From NCBI RefSeq assembly GCF_913063425.1, contig NZ_CAJXYK010000030.1, positions 1 through 64,000 on the forward strand: a stretch of DNA of 64,000 nt, given 5' to 3'. The notes below the pieces were generated by a model that searched no databases, had not been told where the DNA came from, and worked only from the letters and a program-made list of their open reading frames with translations. This DNA comes from an uncultured Thiohalocapsa sp. (GTDB lineage: Bacteria; Pseudomonadota; Gammaproteobacteria; Chromatiales; Chromatiaceae). The position numbers were made by a program, and so were the translations under genes. Positions 52,533 through 60,876 of the stretch are shown one piece after another (the first letter of the stretch is position 1; each line of letters opens with the position of its first letter).

Positions 52533-53861
52533 TTGCGTAGGGGCGGGTTCGCAATGCCGCGCCCGTTCGAGTCTTTGGCGAAATTCGACAATGAGCTCGG
52601 CAACCCGGCTATCGGCGCATGGACACTGCTGACGAGATACCTGCCCCGTGTTTCCGAAACCGACGGGGGCGCGGCGACGATTGCAACCCGCAGCGATGTC
52701 TACTGCGCCGTGAACGCGATCGCGACGCACCTCGATATCAGCTGCTCGGAAGCGGCGGCAATTGCAGAATCCCTAGCGGCGTGCGGACTGCAACTTCATC
52801 ACCTCGATGAGGTAGCCGCCCTTCCGCCGCTTACCGCGAACCAGCTTCGGTTGTTGTCACTGCGCGGCGATGGTGAAGCGCCTTGGGACGAGGTCATCAC
52901 GCCCGCTCGAATCATCATCAAAGCAGTGGGGGCCAACTCAACGGTTGCAGAAATACATGAGCAGGCCGGGTTGCTAAAGGAGCTCATCGGTGAGCTGCCG
53001 GACCTGGCTGCCACGTCGGCCCTCAGGGATCGTCTGACTCAAGTGCAGGTGTTCTTGCTTCGAAACAGTCAATTTGCCCCGCTTTCTGGCGATTTATCGA
53101 TCAAATGCATCGCCAGCATCGCCAAGGAGGGGAAGATACCGATCAAAGAGGTCGTTGCAGAGGCGCGCCCGTTGCTCGGCGATGTTGTTCAGGCTGAACA
53201 GGCCGAGCGCCTGGAGCGATTGGCTGCCCTCCCGGACGCGGCGGTCGAGCTGTTGAACGAGGTGAATCTCAACCCTGACCGCTGGACCGGTCGTCTTCCA
53301 GCAGGCCGTTTGATCGGCAAGGCACGGGACTGGTCGATACCGCTCGCTGAGGCAATCGAGCAGGCGGAGCCGTTGTCGGCTCTGGGCATCAAGATTCCCC
53401 GACTGAATCCCGCCGGCGCGGTGGAATCGCTGGATGAACGTTGCCTGAAACTGCTGTCGGGGAACCTAGACACCCGCTATCTAAACCGCGACAGCGTTAG
53501 TAGGGTTCAACTGCTGCAAGCGGCCCTGGAGTGGTCCATCTCCATCGAGCGCGTCAGCGAAATTGCGGAACCACTGCGTGTCCTCGGCGTCGAGGTCGCG
53601 AAGATCGATAACCTGGACCCGTCGATGGCGCGGAATGAGGCCCTCGTGCTCGCCGCAGAAACGCTGGGGCGCTACATCGATTGGGAACGCGCCAGGCTCG
53701 ACCCCTGGTGGCTCGCAAGCTGCTGTGTCGAGCGCAACAAGTCGCCTGCCGACTTCCGCGAGTCGCTGGCGCTGTTGCAAGCCGTCGGCATCGACGCGGA
53801 GGAGTGTCTGCGCTTCGTGGACTTCTGCGCCGCAGAGGGCGGCGGCGCAGGAGGGCAGTGA
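52533..53861 (+). CDS. Tandem helical-repeat protein, probably the C-terminal part of the caspase-HSP90 gene
   Basis: This 442-residue region is in the same frame as the caspase-HSP90 gene. The 285 bases between the amber stop and this ORF's first start have no stop, and their codons end mostly in G or C like real coding DNA. A TTG start at 52533 is therefore doubtful. The protein shows about four repeats of roughly 70-75 residues: WSIPLAEAIEQAEPLSALGIKIPRL, WSISIERVSEIAEPLRVLGVEVAKI, LDISCSEAAAIAESLAACGLQL and so on. Each probably folds as a small winged-helix-like unit. Similar repeat domains accompany HSP90-like modules in conflict systems. The repeats may sense the trigger or form a scaffold. 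It converges with the minus-strand operon after 39 bases. Confidence 0.7.
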   Translation: MRRGGFAMPRPFESLAKFDNELGNPAIGAWTLLTRYLPRVSETDGGAATIATRSDVYCAVNAIATHLDISCSEAAAIAESLAACGLQLHHLDEVAALPPLTANQLRLLSLRGDGEAPWDEVITPARIIIKAVGANSTVAEIHEQAGLLKELIGELPDLAATSALRDRLTQVQVFLLRNSQFAPLSGDLSIKCIASIAKEGKIPIKEVVAEARPLLGDVVQAEQAERLERLAALPDAAVELLNEVNLNPDRWTGRLPAGRLIGKARDWSIPLAEAIEQAEPLSALGIKIPRLNPAGAVESLDERCLKLLSGNLDTRYLNRDSVSRVQLLQAALEWSISIERVSEIAEPLRVLGVEVAKIDNLDPSMARNEALVLAAETLGRYIDWERARLDPWWLASCCVERNKSPADFRESLALLQAVGIDAEECLRFVDFCAAEGGGAGGQ

Positions 53862-53900
53862 CGCCGATCGCGCGGAGTCGGTTCGGCGCGCCGGCTCCGG

Positions 53901-55598
53901 CTAGTCGCGGATGGCGCTGATCCGCGCCTCGATCACTGCCCGCGGCAGGTTGGCGGCGCGGGCGAGGCCCGCCACATCCAGATCGCGCTTGGTTCGGCGG
54001 GCGGTGTCCAGGGCCTCTTGGACCAGGCTGTCGATCCAGTCCGGTCCGCTGTCGTCGGCTGGGGCTGCCTGATCCTCCGGCAGGGCCACGGACAGGCTGG
54101 GTCCGAGGGAGGCGGGCTCGGCGTCTGCGGGGGATGCCAGAGACTTGGTGACCAGGCTGTCGAGCTGGAGCTGGTCCAGCTGCCGGCGCAGCCCTTCCAC
54201 CGGTCGGCCGACGATGGCGCCCAGCATGTCCGCGCTCGCCCAGGAACCGCTGCCGCGCAGGGCGTCCACCACACGCGATATCCGGGCCGTGCGGGTCTTC
54301 GCCTCCTGCCACGGGCGTTGCGGCGCCCTGGACAGGTCCGGGTCTTCGGCGGTTTCGAGGAAGACCAGGTCGCGCTTGCCGGGGAGCAGGTAGGGCCGGG
54401 CGGTGCGCTCCGGCCGGGGCTCGGCATGCACCTGCACCGGCGGGCTCCAGGTGGTCCAGGCACTGTCGGCGCGCTGATACAGGCTGATCCAGCTCAGAAT
54501 GCCGTCCGCCGGCACCAGACCGCCCACCTCTGCATCGGCGTCGATAACGGCGCGCAGGCCGGCACGGAGCATCGGTGGCTCGATGAAGGGCTCCTGCGGC
54601 GGCCGATCGCCACCCAGACGCTGCCAGGCGCGCCATTCCAGCGCGCGCACGTCCGGCACATCGCCGAGCAGGTTCCAGCGCAGGTTGCCGAGGACCATGT
54701 CCACGTAGTCGCGCTTCGGCTCGGCGGCCATCAGCAGCAGGTGGGCACCGATGAGCCCGAGCATCGGGTTGTGAAACTTGCCATAGAGCAGCTCGCTGCG
54801 GACCTGCCCCGGTACCAGGTCGCGGCCCAGACGCAGGCCGAGCAGACCCATGTCGGTGCTCTGCGTGTCGGAGCTGTCGGGGTCGAAGGGCTCGCCGTGG
54901 TGCGGCAGCAGGATGCTGGCGCGCTCCACCCGCGGGCGCCCGTCGAAGGGCACGAACACCTGGGTATCCCAGTCGCCGAACAGGGTGAGCGCAATGGCGC
55001 GGCTGCCGGATGGGTCCACCCAGCGCAGCCGGTAGAAGCCCGGCGGCAGCCGGCGCGAGAAGGCGAGCCAGCCGTCGACGGCATCGGCCTCGGTGTGCTC
55101 CTCGCCGAACAGGGACAGGATGGCGCCGTCGCGGTCGCAGAGCTCCAATCCGTTGCCGACCCAGGCACCGGCGGCGGCCTCGCGGGATGCGGCGCGCACG
55201 AAGATGAAGAGCCGCGGATCAGCGTCGCCGGCGGTGACCGGTAATGGACCGCTGCCGGTGTCGCTGGTGCTGTGCGCATGGGCGGGCTCGCGGTAATAGT
55301 CCGGCCCGGTGCTGCTGTCGGTGGTGGGCAGCGCGGTGTTGCGCTGCGGCGCTGGGATGACCCGGTCCACCGGCGCCTCGGCGCTGTGGCGCAGGACCAG
55401 GTCGACGATCTGGCCGCCGCGCTCGACCCGCACCGGATACAGTCCCGGCGGCAGCTCCAGCCACAGGCTGCCATCTTGCTGCGCCAATGGCCGCTCGCGG
55501 CCGTCGCTGACGTGGATGCGGCTCAGCCAATCGACCTGGCCGTCCAGCTCGACCCGGACCTGGAAGGGGTGTCGTGCGGGCTGCTCAGAAGTGGACAT
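53901..55598 (-). CDS. Unknown large protein of the caspase operon
   Basis: This 565-residue protein is not recognised as a named family. Two beta-sandwich-like regions occur at 1-85 and about 125-235 (SLWLELPPGLYPVRVERGG and RRLPPGFYRLRWVDPSG are parallel patterns). A helical core follows (about 270-345: LLYGKFHNPMLGLIGAHLLLMAA, YVDMVLGNLRWNLLGDVPDVRALEW). The C-terminal region has short helical modules that resemble winged helices (GSGSWASADMLGAIVGRPVEGLRRQL). It overlaps the caspase gene by 14 bases and so is expressed with it. As a partner it could be the substrate, activator or scaffold of the caspase. Confidence 0.65.
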   Translation of the reverse strand: MSTSEQPARHPFQVRVELDGQVDWLSRIHVSDGRERPLAQQDGSLWLELPPGLYPVRVERGGQIVDLVLRHSAEAPVDRVIPAPQRNTALPTTDSSTGPDYYREPAHAHSTSDTGSGPLPVTAGDADPRLFIFVRAASREAAAGAWVGNGLELCDRDGAILSLFGEEHTEADAVDGWLAFSRRLPPGFYRLRWVDPSGSRAIALTLFGDWDTQVFVPFDGRPRVERASILLPHHGEPFDPDSSDTQSTDMGLLGLRLGRDLVPGQVRSELLYGKFHNPMLGLIGAHLLLMAAEPKRDYVDMVLGNLRWNLLGDVPDVRALEWRAWQRLGGDRPPQEPFIEPPMLRAGLRAVIDADAEVGGLVPADGILSWISLYQRADSAWTTWSPPVQVHAEPRPERTARPYLLPGKRDLVFLETAEDPDLSRAPQRPWQEAKTRTARISRVVDALRGSGSWASADMLGAIVGRPVEGLRRQLDQLQLDSLVTKSLASPADAEPASLGPSLSVALPEDQAAPADDSGPDWIDSLVQEALDTARRTKRDLDVAGLARAANLPRAVIEARISAIRD

Positions 55599-56619
55599 CG
55601 TTGACCCCGTCCAGCGCGCGCTGCACGAAGAAATGCTCCTCGCCGGTGGCGAGATCGGCGAGGCGGTGGTAGCCGATGCCGAGCCGCAATGCCCAGGGTG
55701 CGGTGTCGACCGCGCCCTCCCGCAGGACCTGAAGCGTCGGCGCCTCGAGGCGGATGGGACCCCGCCGCCGGGCGGAGAAGCGGATGCGGCAATTGGCGGT
55801 GGCCGCAGGCTGCACACCCGGCAGCCGGGCGCCGAAGCGGGCCGGGGGCTCGGTCGGCAGGCTGGAGACGACCTCCACCTGCTGGCGCTGGCCGTTGCGG
55901 TCGGCCATCTCCGGCACGCGCCGCTCCAGGTAGGCCTTCAGCTCCGCCGCGGTGACGCCGCCGTCCGGATGCAGCGGCGCGGCCCCACGCACGGCCTCCA
56001 GCAGCGCCGCGGTGAGATGGCCACGCACGCGCTCGCCGGTCCTGCCCTCGAAAGCGGCCTGCTGGAACTCGGTGGCGTAAGCGATGAAATGGCGGCTGCC
56101 GCCGGCGGTCGCGTCGTGACGCGGGCAGTTCAGCTCGCTGCCGCGGCCGGCAGCGGCGTATTCCCGCAACCGGCAGCAGTCCAGGAAAACCACCACCTCC
56201 TGAAAGCGCAGGCAGTGGTGGATCAGGCGCCGGTACTCGCTGCTGCTGAGGGCGGCCTGGCGGCGCCGAAAAGACCAATTGGCCATGCACAGCGAGACGT
56301 CGTCGATCTGCTCCGCATGGCCGTGGCCGCTGAAATAGAAATAGAACCGCCGTGGCTGCGCCACGTCGTCCGCTGCCTGCCAGAGCCGATCCAGCGCGTC
56401 GTCCACTTGGCCCTGCTCGGGGCGCAGCGGGGAGGGGGTGGACAGGACCAGCTCGCAGTGGCTCTGGGGCAGGCCGCCGCCGGTGTCCTGATCCGTGAGC
56501 CAGGCGGCAAACTCGCGGGCGTCGTCGATGGCCCCTTCGAGGTCGTTGCCGCCGACGCCGTAGGCTGGATAGTCGTTGACGCCGATCACCAGCGCGAAGT
56601 CGTTGGACTGCTCCACCAT
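55585..56619 (-). CDS. Caspase-family peptidase, second protease of the locus
   Basis: This 344-residue peptidase C14-type protein has H99 in FYFSGHGHAEQ and C149 in VVFLDCCR, preceded by the usual first strand (FALVIGVNDYPAYG). The C-terminal 100 residues form a beta-rich domain (ANCRIRFSARRRGPIRL onward) that is not part of the minimal caspase fold. An intact catalytic dyad suggests activity. It lies 11 bases downstream of the hydrolase gene and overlaps the next gene by 14 bases, so the three form one operon, convergent with the first caspase gene. Confidence 0.88.
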   Translation of the reverse strand: MVEQSNDFALVIGVNDYPAYGVGGNDLEGAIDDAREFAAWLTDQDTGGGLPQSHCELVLSTPSPLRPEQGQVDDALDRLWQAADDVAQPRRFYFYFSGHGHAEQIDDVSLCMANWSFRRRQAALSSSEYRRLIHHCLRFQEVVVFLDCCRLREYAAAGRGSELNCPRHDATAGGSRHFIAYATEFQQAAFEGRTGERVRGHLTAALLEAVRGAAPLHPDGGVTAAELKAYLERRVPEMADRNGQRQQVEVVSSLPTEPPARFGARLPGVQPAATANCRIRFSARRRGPIRLEAPTLQVLREGAVDTAPWALRLGIGYHRLADLATGEEHFFVQRALDGVNDVHF

Positions 56620-56630
56620 GGCGCCCTGCC

Positions 56631-58091
56631 TCAGGCGTCGATGAGGCTGCGGACGCTCAGCATGGTCGCCCGGTCCTGGGCGAAGCCGCCATGCTTGATG
56701 GCTGCGGAGCGCAGTCCTGGCGGGGCCGCGTCGTCGGTGTCCGACAGCACCAGTCGGTCCGCGCCGGGAGCCTTGAGGCAGTCCGCGACAGCGACGAGGA
56801 GCTTGTCGTCGTAGGGCGCCTTGCCGCTGAGGAAGCGCTCCATACCGAGTATGGGGCAGTCCGCCTGATCCGGCTCCAGCACGCCGGAGATCAGGTACAG
56901 CAGCGAGCGGGTGTACACGAAGGGGACCAGGTTGTCTTCGCGTTCGCGGGCGTCCTGCATGGTGAAGATGCGCAGCCGCCTGCAGCGCTCCGGCGCCTGC
57001 ACCACCGCGTTGTGGAAGAGGTCGCTGCGCACCGCCGGCGCCAGGAAGATCACATTGCGGATGCGCACGCCGATGTTGCGGGCCGCATTGGCCTCGAGCA
57101 GGTGGCAGATAGCAATGGAGCCGGCGCTGTGGCCCACCAGGTCCACCTTGAAGTCGGGGCGCTCGCGCTGAAGGGCCGCCAGCTCGTCGAGGAAGAGCCT
57201 GCCCGGATGGCTGTCAGGGCCAAGCTCCGGGCCGTTCGGCAGCCACATTTGCTCGGCGACGGACTTCATATTGCCCCACATCCAGGCCCCGAAGTCGTCC
57301 AGATACAGCTCGCGCACGGCCTCTTCCATCAGCGTCGGATAGAAGCCGTGGTCGCGTCGCTGCATCCAGCGCCCAATGCAGCGGGCCAGCACGCGTGCGA
57401 GCGCGGCGGCTGCCGCGGCAGTGCTGATGATCCCTTTGGCACCGGGTGCGGCGGGCTCGGCGAGGCCCTCGCGCAGTCGCTCTGCGCCCTGATCGCGATC
57501 ATGCAGCATGCGCCGCAGCTCAGGGTCTGCGCTGAGCTCGATGTCGATCTCGTGCTCGAGCTGCTGTGCCAGCTGGCGCTCCGGCAGCGCCGCCCCGCCC
57601 CGCGCGCCGGTGGCTGCGGCCGTGTCCAGGTCCTCGAAGGGGCGCTCCTTCGCAAGCTCGCTCGCAATGTCCGCGTCGTCCGGCTCCTGCCCGACCCCTT
57701 TGGCGCCCACCGACACCCCTACGTACTTGGCCAGCTTCTTGGCCAGCAAGGCGATCAGACGCCGGAACAGCTCGGTGTCGTGAATATCGCGCAGGTTGCG
57801 CAACAGGGTCTCGATCGCGCCCGTCTCCCAGAGGAAGAACACCGGATGGGCGCGACTGGCGGCGTAGTAGTCCTGCAGCAGTTGCACTGCACCGGCGAGG
57901 CCCTGATCCTCCCCCACGAGACCGCCGTGGAAGTGCACCACCATGCGATCGGTGTCCGTGGTGCGCAGCTCAGCGAACAGGGCGCGAATGTCTTCAGGGG
58001 ACGTGTGCAGGCTGCCGCTGGCGCGAAAGCTGCCGTTGGGGCCGACGTTGACGTAGTGGCGCGGATCGAGGATCGTGGCGGTGTTGCTCAT
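56631..58091 (-). CDS. Alpha/beta hydrolase (lipase-like) of the caspase operon
   Basis: This 486-residue cytoplasmic hydrolase has an HGG oxyanion motif (residues 55-57 in VVHFHGGLVG) and the nucleophile elbow VGHSAG (S322). FLAPAVRSDLF follows. The acid and histidine are probably near residues 380 and 460 (SLLYLIS, IKHGGFAQD). No signal peptide is seen. Between the two motifs there is a long helical insertion (about 100-250). As the first gene of the operon with a caspase, it could be an effector that damages membranes once activated, or a maturation partner. Both are inference. Confidence 0.75.
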   Translation of the reverse strand: MSNTATILDPRHYVNVGPNGSFRASGSLHTSPEDIRALFAELRTTDTDRMVVHFHGGLVGEDQGLAGAVQLLQDYYAASRAHPVFFLWETGAIETLLRNLRDIHDTELFRRLIALLAKKLAKYVGVSVGAKGVGQEPDDADIASELAKERPFEDLDTAAATGARGGAALPERQLAQQLEHEIDIELSADPELRRMLHDRDQGAERLREGLAEPAAPGAKGIISTAAAAAALARVLARCIGRWMQRRDHGFYPTLMEEAVRELYLDDFGAWMWGNMKSVAEQMWLPNGPELGPDSHPGRLFLDELAALQRERPDFKVDLVGHSAGSIAICHLLEANAARNIGVRIRNVIFLAPAVRSDLFHNAVVQAPERCRRLRIFTMQDAREREDNLVPFVYTRSLLYLISGVLEPDQADCPILGMERFLSGKAPYDDKLLVAVADCLKAPGADRLVLSDTDDAAPPGLRSAAIKHGGFAQDRATMLSVRSLIDA

Positions 58092-58206
58092 GAGAGGGCT
58101 CCCTGCGGTGGATCGGATGGGCGGCTGCGCCTCGGCGCGGGCACACCCGCGGCGCCAGCTTATCCCATGTGCGCAGTCTATCCATTGACCAATGGACCCG
58201 CACGCG

Positions 58207-58563
58207 TCAGTGCAGCCGCGCGAGGGCATCATCGACTTCGGAGAACGAGAACGGCTTTGCAATGACTGCCTGAACGCCGATGGCCTCGAGCCGCGGCGAG
58301 ACTTCCTCCAGCAGCTCCGGGAAGCCGGTGATGACGATGGCCTGGGGCATGCGATGCTCCGCATGCAGCGCCTCCAGCACATCGACGCCGTAGACATCCG
58401 GCATCACCAAGTCGATCACGATGGCATCGAAATCGCGCTGCCGGCAGAAGATCGACGCGAGTCGGCCCTCGAACGCCGGCACGACATCGTGCCCCTGCGC
58501 TGCCAGGTGATCGGCGAGGATCTTGGCGAGGATATGGTTATCCTCGACGACGAGAATTCTCAC
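58207..58563 (-). CDS. Single-domain response regulator (CheY-like)
   Basis: This 118-residue receiver domain has phospho-acceptor D51 (VIDLVMPD), acidic D8, T79 (IVITG) and K103 (IAKPFS). There is no output domain, so it acts through protein contacts. The start overlaps the stop of the upstream PAS gene by ATGA, so the two are co-translated. No histidine kinase is adjacent; phosphate must come from elsewhere. The caspase operon follows after a 115-base gap, and a functional link is possible but unproven. Confidence 0.93.
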   Translation of the reverse strand: MRILVVEDNHILAKILADHLAAQGHDVVPAFEGRLASIFCRQRDFDAIVIDLVMPDVYGVDVLEALHAEHRMPQAIVITGFPELLEEVSPRLEAIGVQAVIAKPFSFSEVDDALARLH

Positions 58564-59123
58564 GGGCCACCTCCGACCTGCGTCATGCGATCACTGCAGT
58601 CAGGACAAATGCCGTGGCTCAGCTGGGGCAGTGCGGCGTCTGCAAGCAGCGCCAGCCGCTGCACGGCCTCTTCCAACGCGAGCCAGGCCGATTGCACCTG
58701 CACGGCCTTGCACCAGCCGCAGATCTGCAAGCAGTGATCGCGGCTGTGTGGCAGCGACACGTCGAGCATGCGGATCGCGTCGTGCGGCTCCACGCGCAGC
58801 ACGCGGCTGCGAAACTCCACCTGACCCAGCTCCTGCCCGACTATGCGCATCTCCATGAGGCGCCGCAACGCGGGCGAGTCGCAGCGGTACTCGAACCGCA
58901 CCGGATGCACCCCCGCCCGCGCGCGGCTCATGAGTAAGCGGTAGAGGTGTCGCGTCTCGACGTCCGCCATATGCGCCATGATGGACGTGCCCAGCACCTT
59001 GTCTGCGCTGATGTGCCAGCCGTTCTCCTCTGCGAAGGCGAGCCACTCAGCGTTGACGAAACAGAGCCTGTCGTCCGCATCAACGCGGTGTACAAATTCT
59101 CGGTTGTCGCGGAGGTCTTGCAA
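58560..59123 (-). CDS. PAS-domain-like sensor with Cys motifs
   Basis: This 187-residue protein has a PAS-like domain at about 5-125 (REFVHRVDADDRLCFVNAEWLAFAEENG; RFEYRCDSPALRRLMEMRI). CGWCKAVQ (about 134-137) and SHGICPDC near the C-terminus make two Cys pairs that could bind zinc or sense redox state. No transmembrane segment, kinase or output domain is seen. It is followed directly by the receiver-domain gene, so the pair probably forms a small signalling unit. The start is an ATG at 59123; upstream sequence is repeat-rich and non-coding. Confidence 0.78.
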   Translation of the reverse strand: MQDLRDNREFVHRVDADDRLCFVNAEWLAFAEENGWHISADKVLGTSIMAHMADVETRHLYRLLMSRARAGVHPVRFEYRCDSPALRRLMEMRIVGQELGQVEFRSRVLRVEPHDAIRMLDVSLPHSRDHCLQICGWCKAVQVQSAWLALEEAVQRLALLADAALPQLSHGICPDCSDRMTQVGGGP

Positions 59124-59636
59124 TGGTGTTGGCGCGAGGCAGTGTTGCGACGAGCGCCGTGCCCGGTACTGTCAGTCTAGCCGGTCCAGCGCAGGCCTGC
59201 CCGGGACTGTCATCCCAGGGCATCAGCCGCTGGGGAACGCCACTGATTGGCGTTTCCGGCACCGGGCAGGGTGCCTCCCATTTTGAGCGGCCTACGCCGA
59301 CAAAGGAAGGCGGAGGGAGGCTGCCCAGTATCTGAGCAGGCTGGGCTCGATCCGATGCTTGGTCAGGCAAGAGCAGCACATGGCTGTTTGCCTGGCGATC
59401 CTTGCCCCAGAGGGCTTGTCAGCTGACCGCCGGTCCCGCTACGGGCAGCGCGGATTCGGCGGCCGTCGACGTTCTCACGTTCAATCGCGGACGAAACGGC
59501 TTCTCCTCTTTCGAAGAATCAAATTGGGGAGGTGCCTCTCGGGGCGATGCCCGCAACGATAGACTGTGATTCGCTGAATGCGTACCCCATTTGTCTGCGG
59601 GGAAAGGCAGCAATTGCTTGGTAAGGAGGCATCGCA
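59124..59636. other. Intergenic region with repeat copy A
   Basis: No gene is seen in 513 bases. Repeat copy A occupies 59231-59376. The rest has no gene. A strong AAGGAGG ribosome-binding site at about 59622-59628 belongs to the next CDS. Confidence 0.5.
59231..59376 (+). repeat. Intergenic repeat element, copy A
   Basis: This is a roughly 145-base element beginning with a stem-loop (AACGCC/GGCGTT), then GGGCAGG.TGCC, CATTTTGAGC, AGG...GCCCA.TATCTGAGC and ending CCGATGCTTGGT.AGGCAAG. It aligns along its length with 60278-60432 (copy B) in the same orientation, and its first third aligns with copy C at 39074-39129 in the opposite one. Confidence 0.7.
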
Positions 59637-60281
59637 ATGCGTCAGGGAGGCAACATCGAGGGAAGCTTTCGTCACTGTGCTTCAGACATGGGCGAGATCA
59701 AGAGATTGCCAACAAAAGGGCGCATGCGTTCAACTTTCAGGAGAGCCCCGACCGACCAGTCACGAGGCTCATCGGCAGGCCTTCATGGTGAAACGAGATT
59801 GTCCAAGAGTGAGGACCCGAGTCTCAGCCTCAACACCCGGGTAACGGGTCAGGTACGTGAATGCACACTCGCTGACGGCCGTGCGCGGATCACGGTGGCC
59901 CTGGTCACCGCGAATGCCTTGGGATTCGCGCAGTCGATCGAGGAGATCATTACCAACGAATTCGATTTTGCCGGCACGGCGACGATTCTCGGCGCCAAGG
60001 CCGTGGACGTGGTCGCTGGGGCCGCGCCCGCAAAGGGTCCCGTAAAATTCACGACGAGCTTCACGATTGAGGAGCCGGGCGCGCCGTTGCCGGATTTTCT
60101 GGACGTGGTGAACACGGTTGAGTATGCGCCCGCATCGCTGGTGTTTGAATCCAAGACCATTGGGCGGCTCCCGGATGGCCAGAGAGCGTTCCTGGAGATA
60201 GAGCAGGTGGCGACGCAGGCCGAAGGCGCAGACTGGACGTACTCCGTCGAGACGGTCGAAATCGTCATTCCCGGACGCTAG
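59637..60281 (+). CDS. Hypothetical protein between two direct repeats
   Basis: This 214-residue product of unknown function has a basic N-terminus (about 1-50) followed by a mostly beta-rich domain (TGQVRECTLADGRARITVALV, PVKFTTSFTIEEPG, ASLVFESKTIG, DWTYSVETVEIVIPG). No signal peptide or named domain is visible. A strong Shine-Dalgarno (AAGGAGG) supports the ATG at 59637. The gene is bracketed by direct repeats A and B; its stop codon lies at the first bases of copy B. It may have arrived as a unit with them. Confidence 0.6.
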   Translation: MRQGGNIEGSFRHCASDMGEIKRLPTKGRMRSTFRRAPTDQSRGSSAGLHGETRLSKSEDPSLSLNTRVTGQVRECTLADGRARITVALVTANALGFAQSIEEIITNEFDFAGTATILGAKAVDVVAGAAPAKGPVKFTTSFTIEEPGAPLPDFLDVVNTVEYAPASLVFESKTIGRLPDGQRAFLEIEQVATQAEGADWTYSVETVEIVIPGR

Positions 60282-60432
60282 GGAAACGCCAATTTCGCGC
60301 CAGTCCGCGTGCGGGGCAGGATGCCCCGCCATTTTGAGCCGCGTAAGCCGCCAATAAACGAAGGTGCCGGAAGACCGCCCAATATCTGAGCCGGGCCGGC
60401 TTCAACCGATGCTTGGTGAGGCAAGGGCCAGT
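60278..60432 (+). repeat. Intergenic repeat element, copy B
   Basis: It is a direct repeat of copy A (59231-59376), offset by about 1.05 kb. Shared blocks are CATTTTGAGC, GCCCA.TATCTGAGC and CCGATGCTTGGT.AGGCAAG. It starts with CTAGGGAAACGCC, which overlaps the stop of the preceding gene, and ends at the OB-like gene fragment. Confidence 0.7.
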
Positions 60433-60433
60433 C

Positions 60434-60751
60434 TCAGCGGACGGTGATCTCGCCGGTGATGCTGTCGCGGATGGTGACGACCACGCCGTCGCCCACCCTG
60501 AGCTGGCGGAGCAGGCTCTTGTCCTCAAGCTCGAAAGTGCGGGTGTCCTGGCCGCCGCGGACCTGCACGGAGCCGGCGGATTGGTCGATGCCAACGATCT
60601 GACCGTACAGCCGAATGGCGTTGCGCATGGTGCCCGCCGGGCGGCTCCCCGCGGCGCGGTCAACGCTGCTGGTGGCCTCCATGCCCATGGCGCCGGCATC
60701 GCGCCCGCGCTGAAGCTCAAGGACCGCAGTGGTGGTCTCGGTGAGGCGCAC
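60434..60751 (-). pseudogene. OB-like secreted protein, C-terminal fragment
   Basis: These 105 residues match the latter part of a periplasmic OB-like protein family (same type as 24902-25480): YGQIVGIDQSAGSVQVRGGQDTRTFELEDKSLLRQLRVGDGVVVTIRDS. The first homologous residues (VRLTETTTAV) begin at the extreme N-terminus; the signal peptide and first domain are missing. The open frame starts only at an ATG just inside homologous sequence. It is therefore probably a truncated gene; its end abuts repeat copy B. Confidence 0.5.
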
Positions 60752-60876
60752 CTGATCACCGATGCGTACGTGGAAGCGCCTTCACCGGCGCGACGGGCAC
60801 CCAGGCGCGGCGGCGACGCTCCCACAAGGCAAGCCCTTGCACGGAGTGATGATCAAGGCCGCTCTTCACACACCGC

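Noticed and set aside
52278-52730. Minus-strand ORF across the amber-stop region
   Set aside because: The plus strand shows continuous, coding-like sequence with the upstream ATPase and repeats; this ORF has the codon boundaries of an antisense shadow and no recognised domain.
49299-58091. Toxin-antitoxin or restriction-modification explanation for the caspase locus
   Set aside because: No methylase, nuclease or small antitoxin genes are present; motifs point to proteases and an ATPase.
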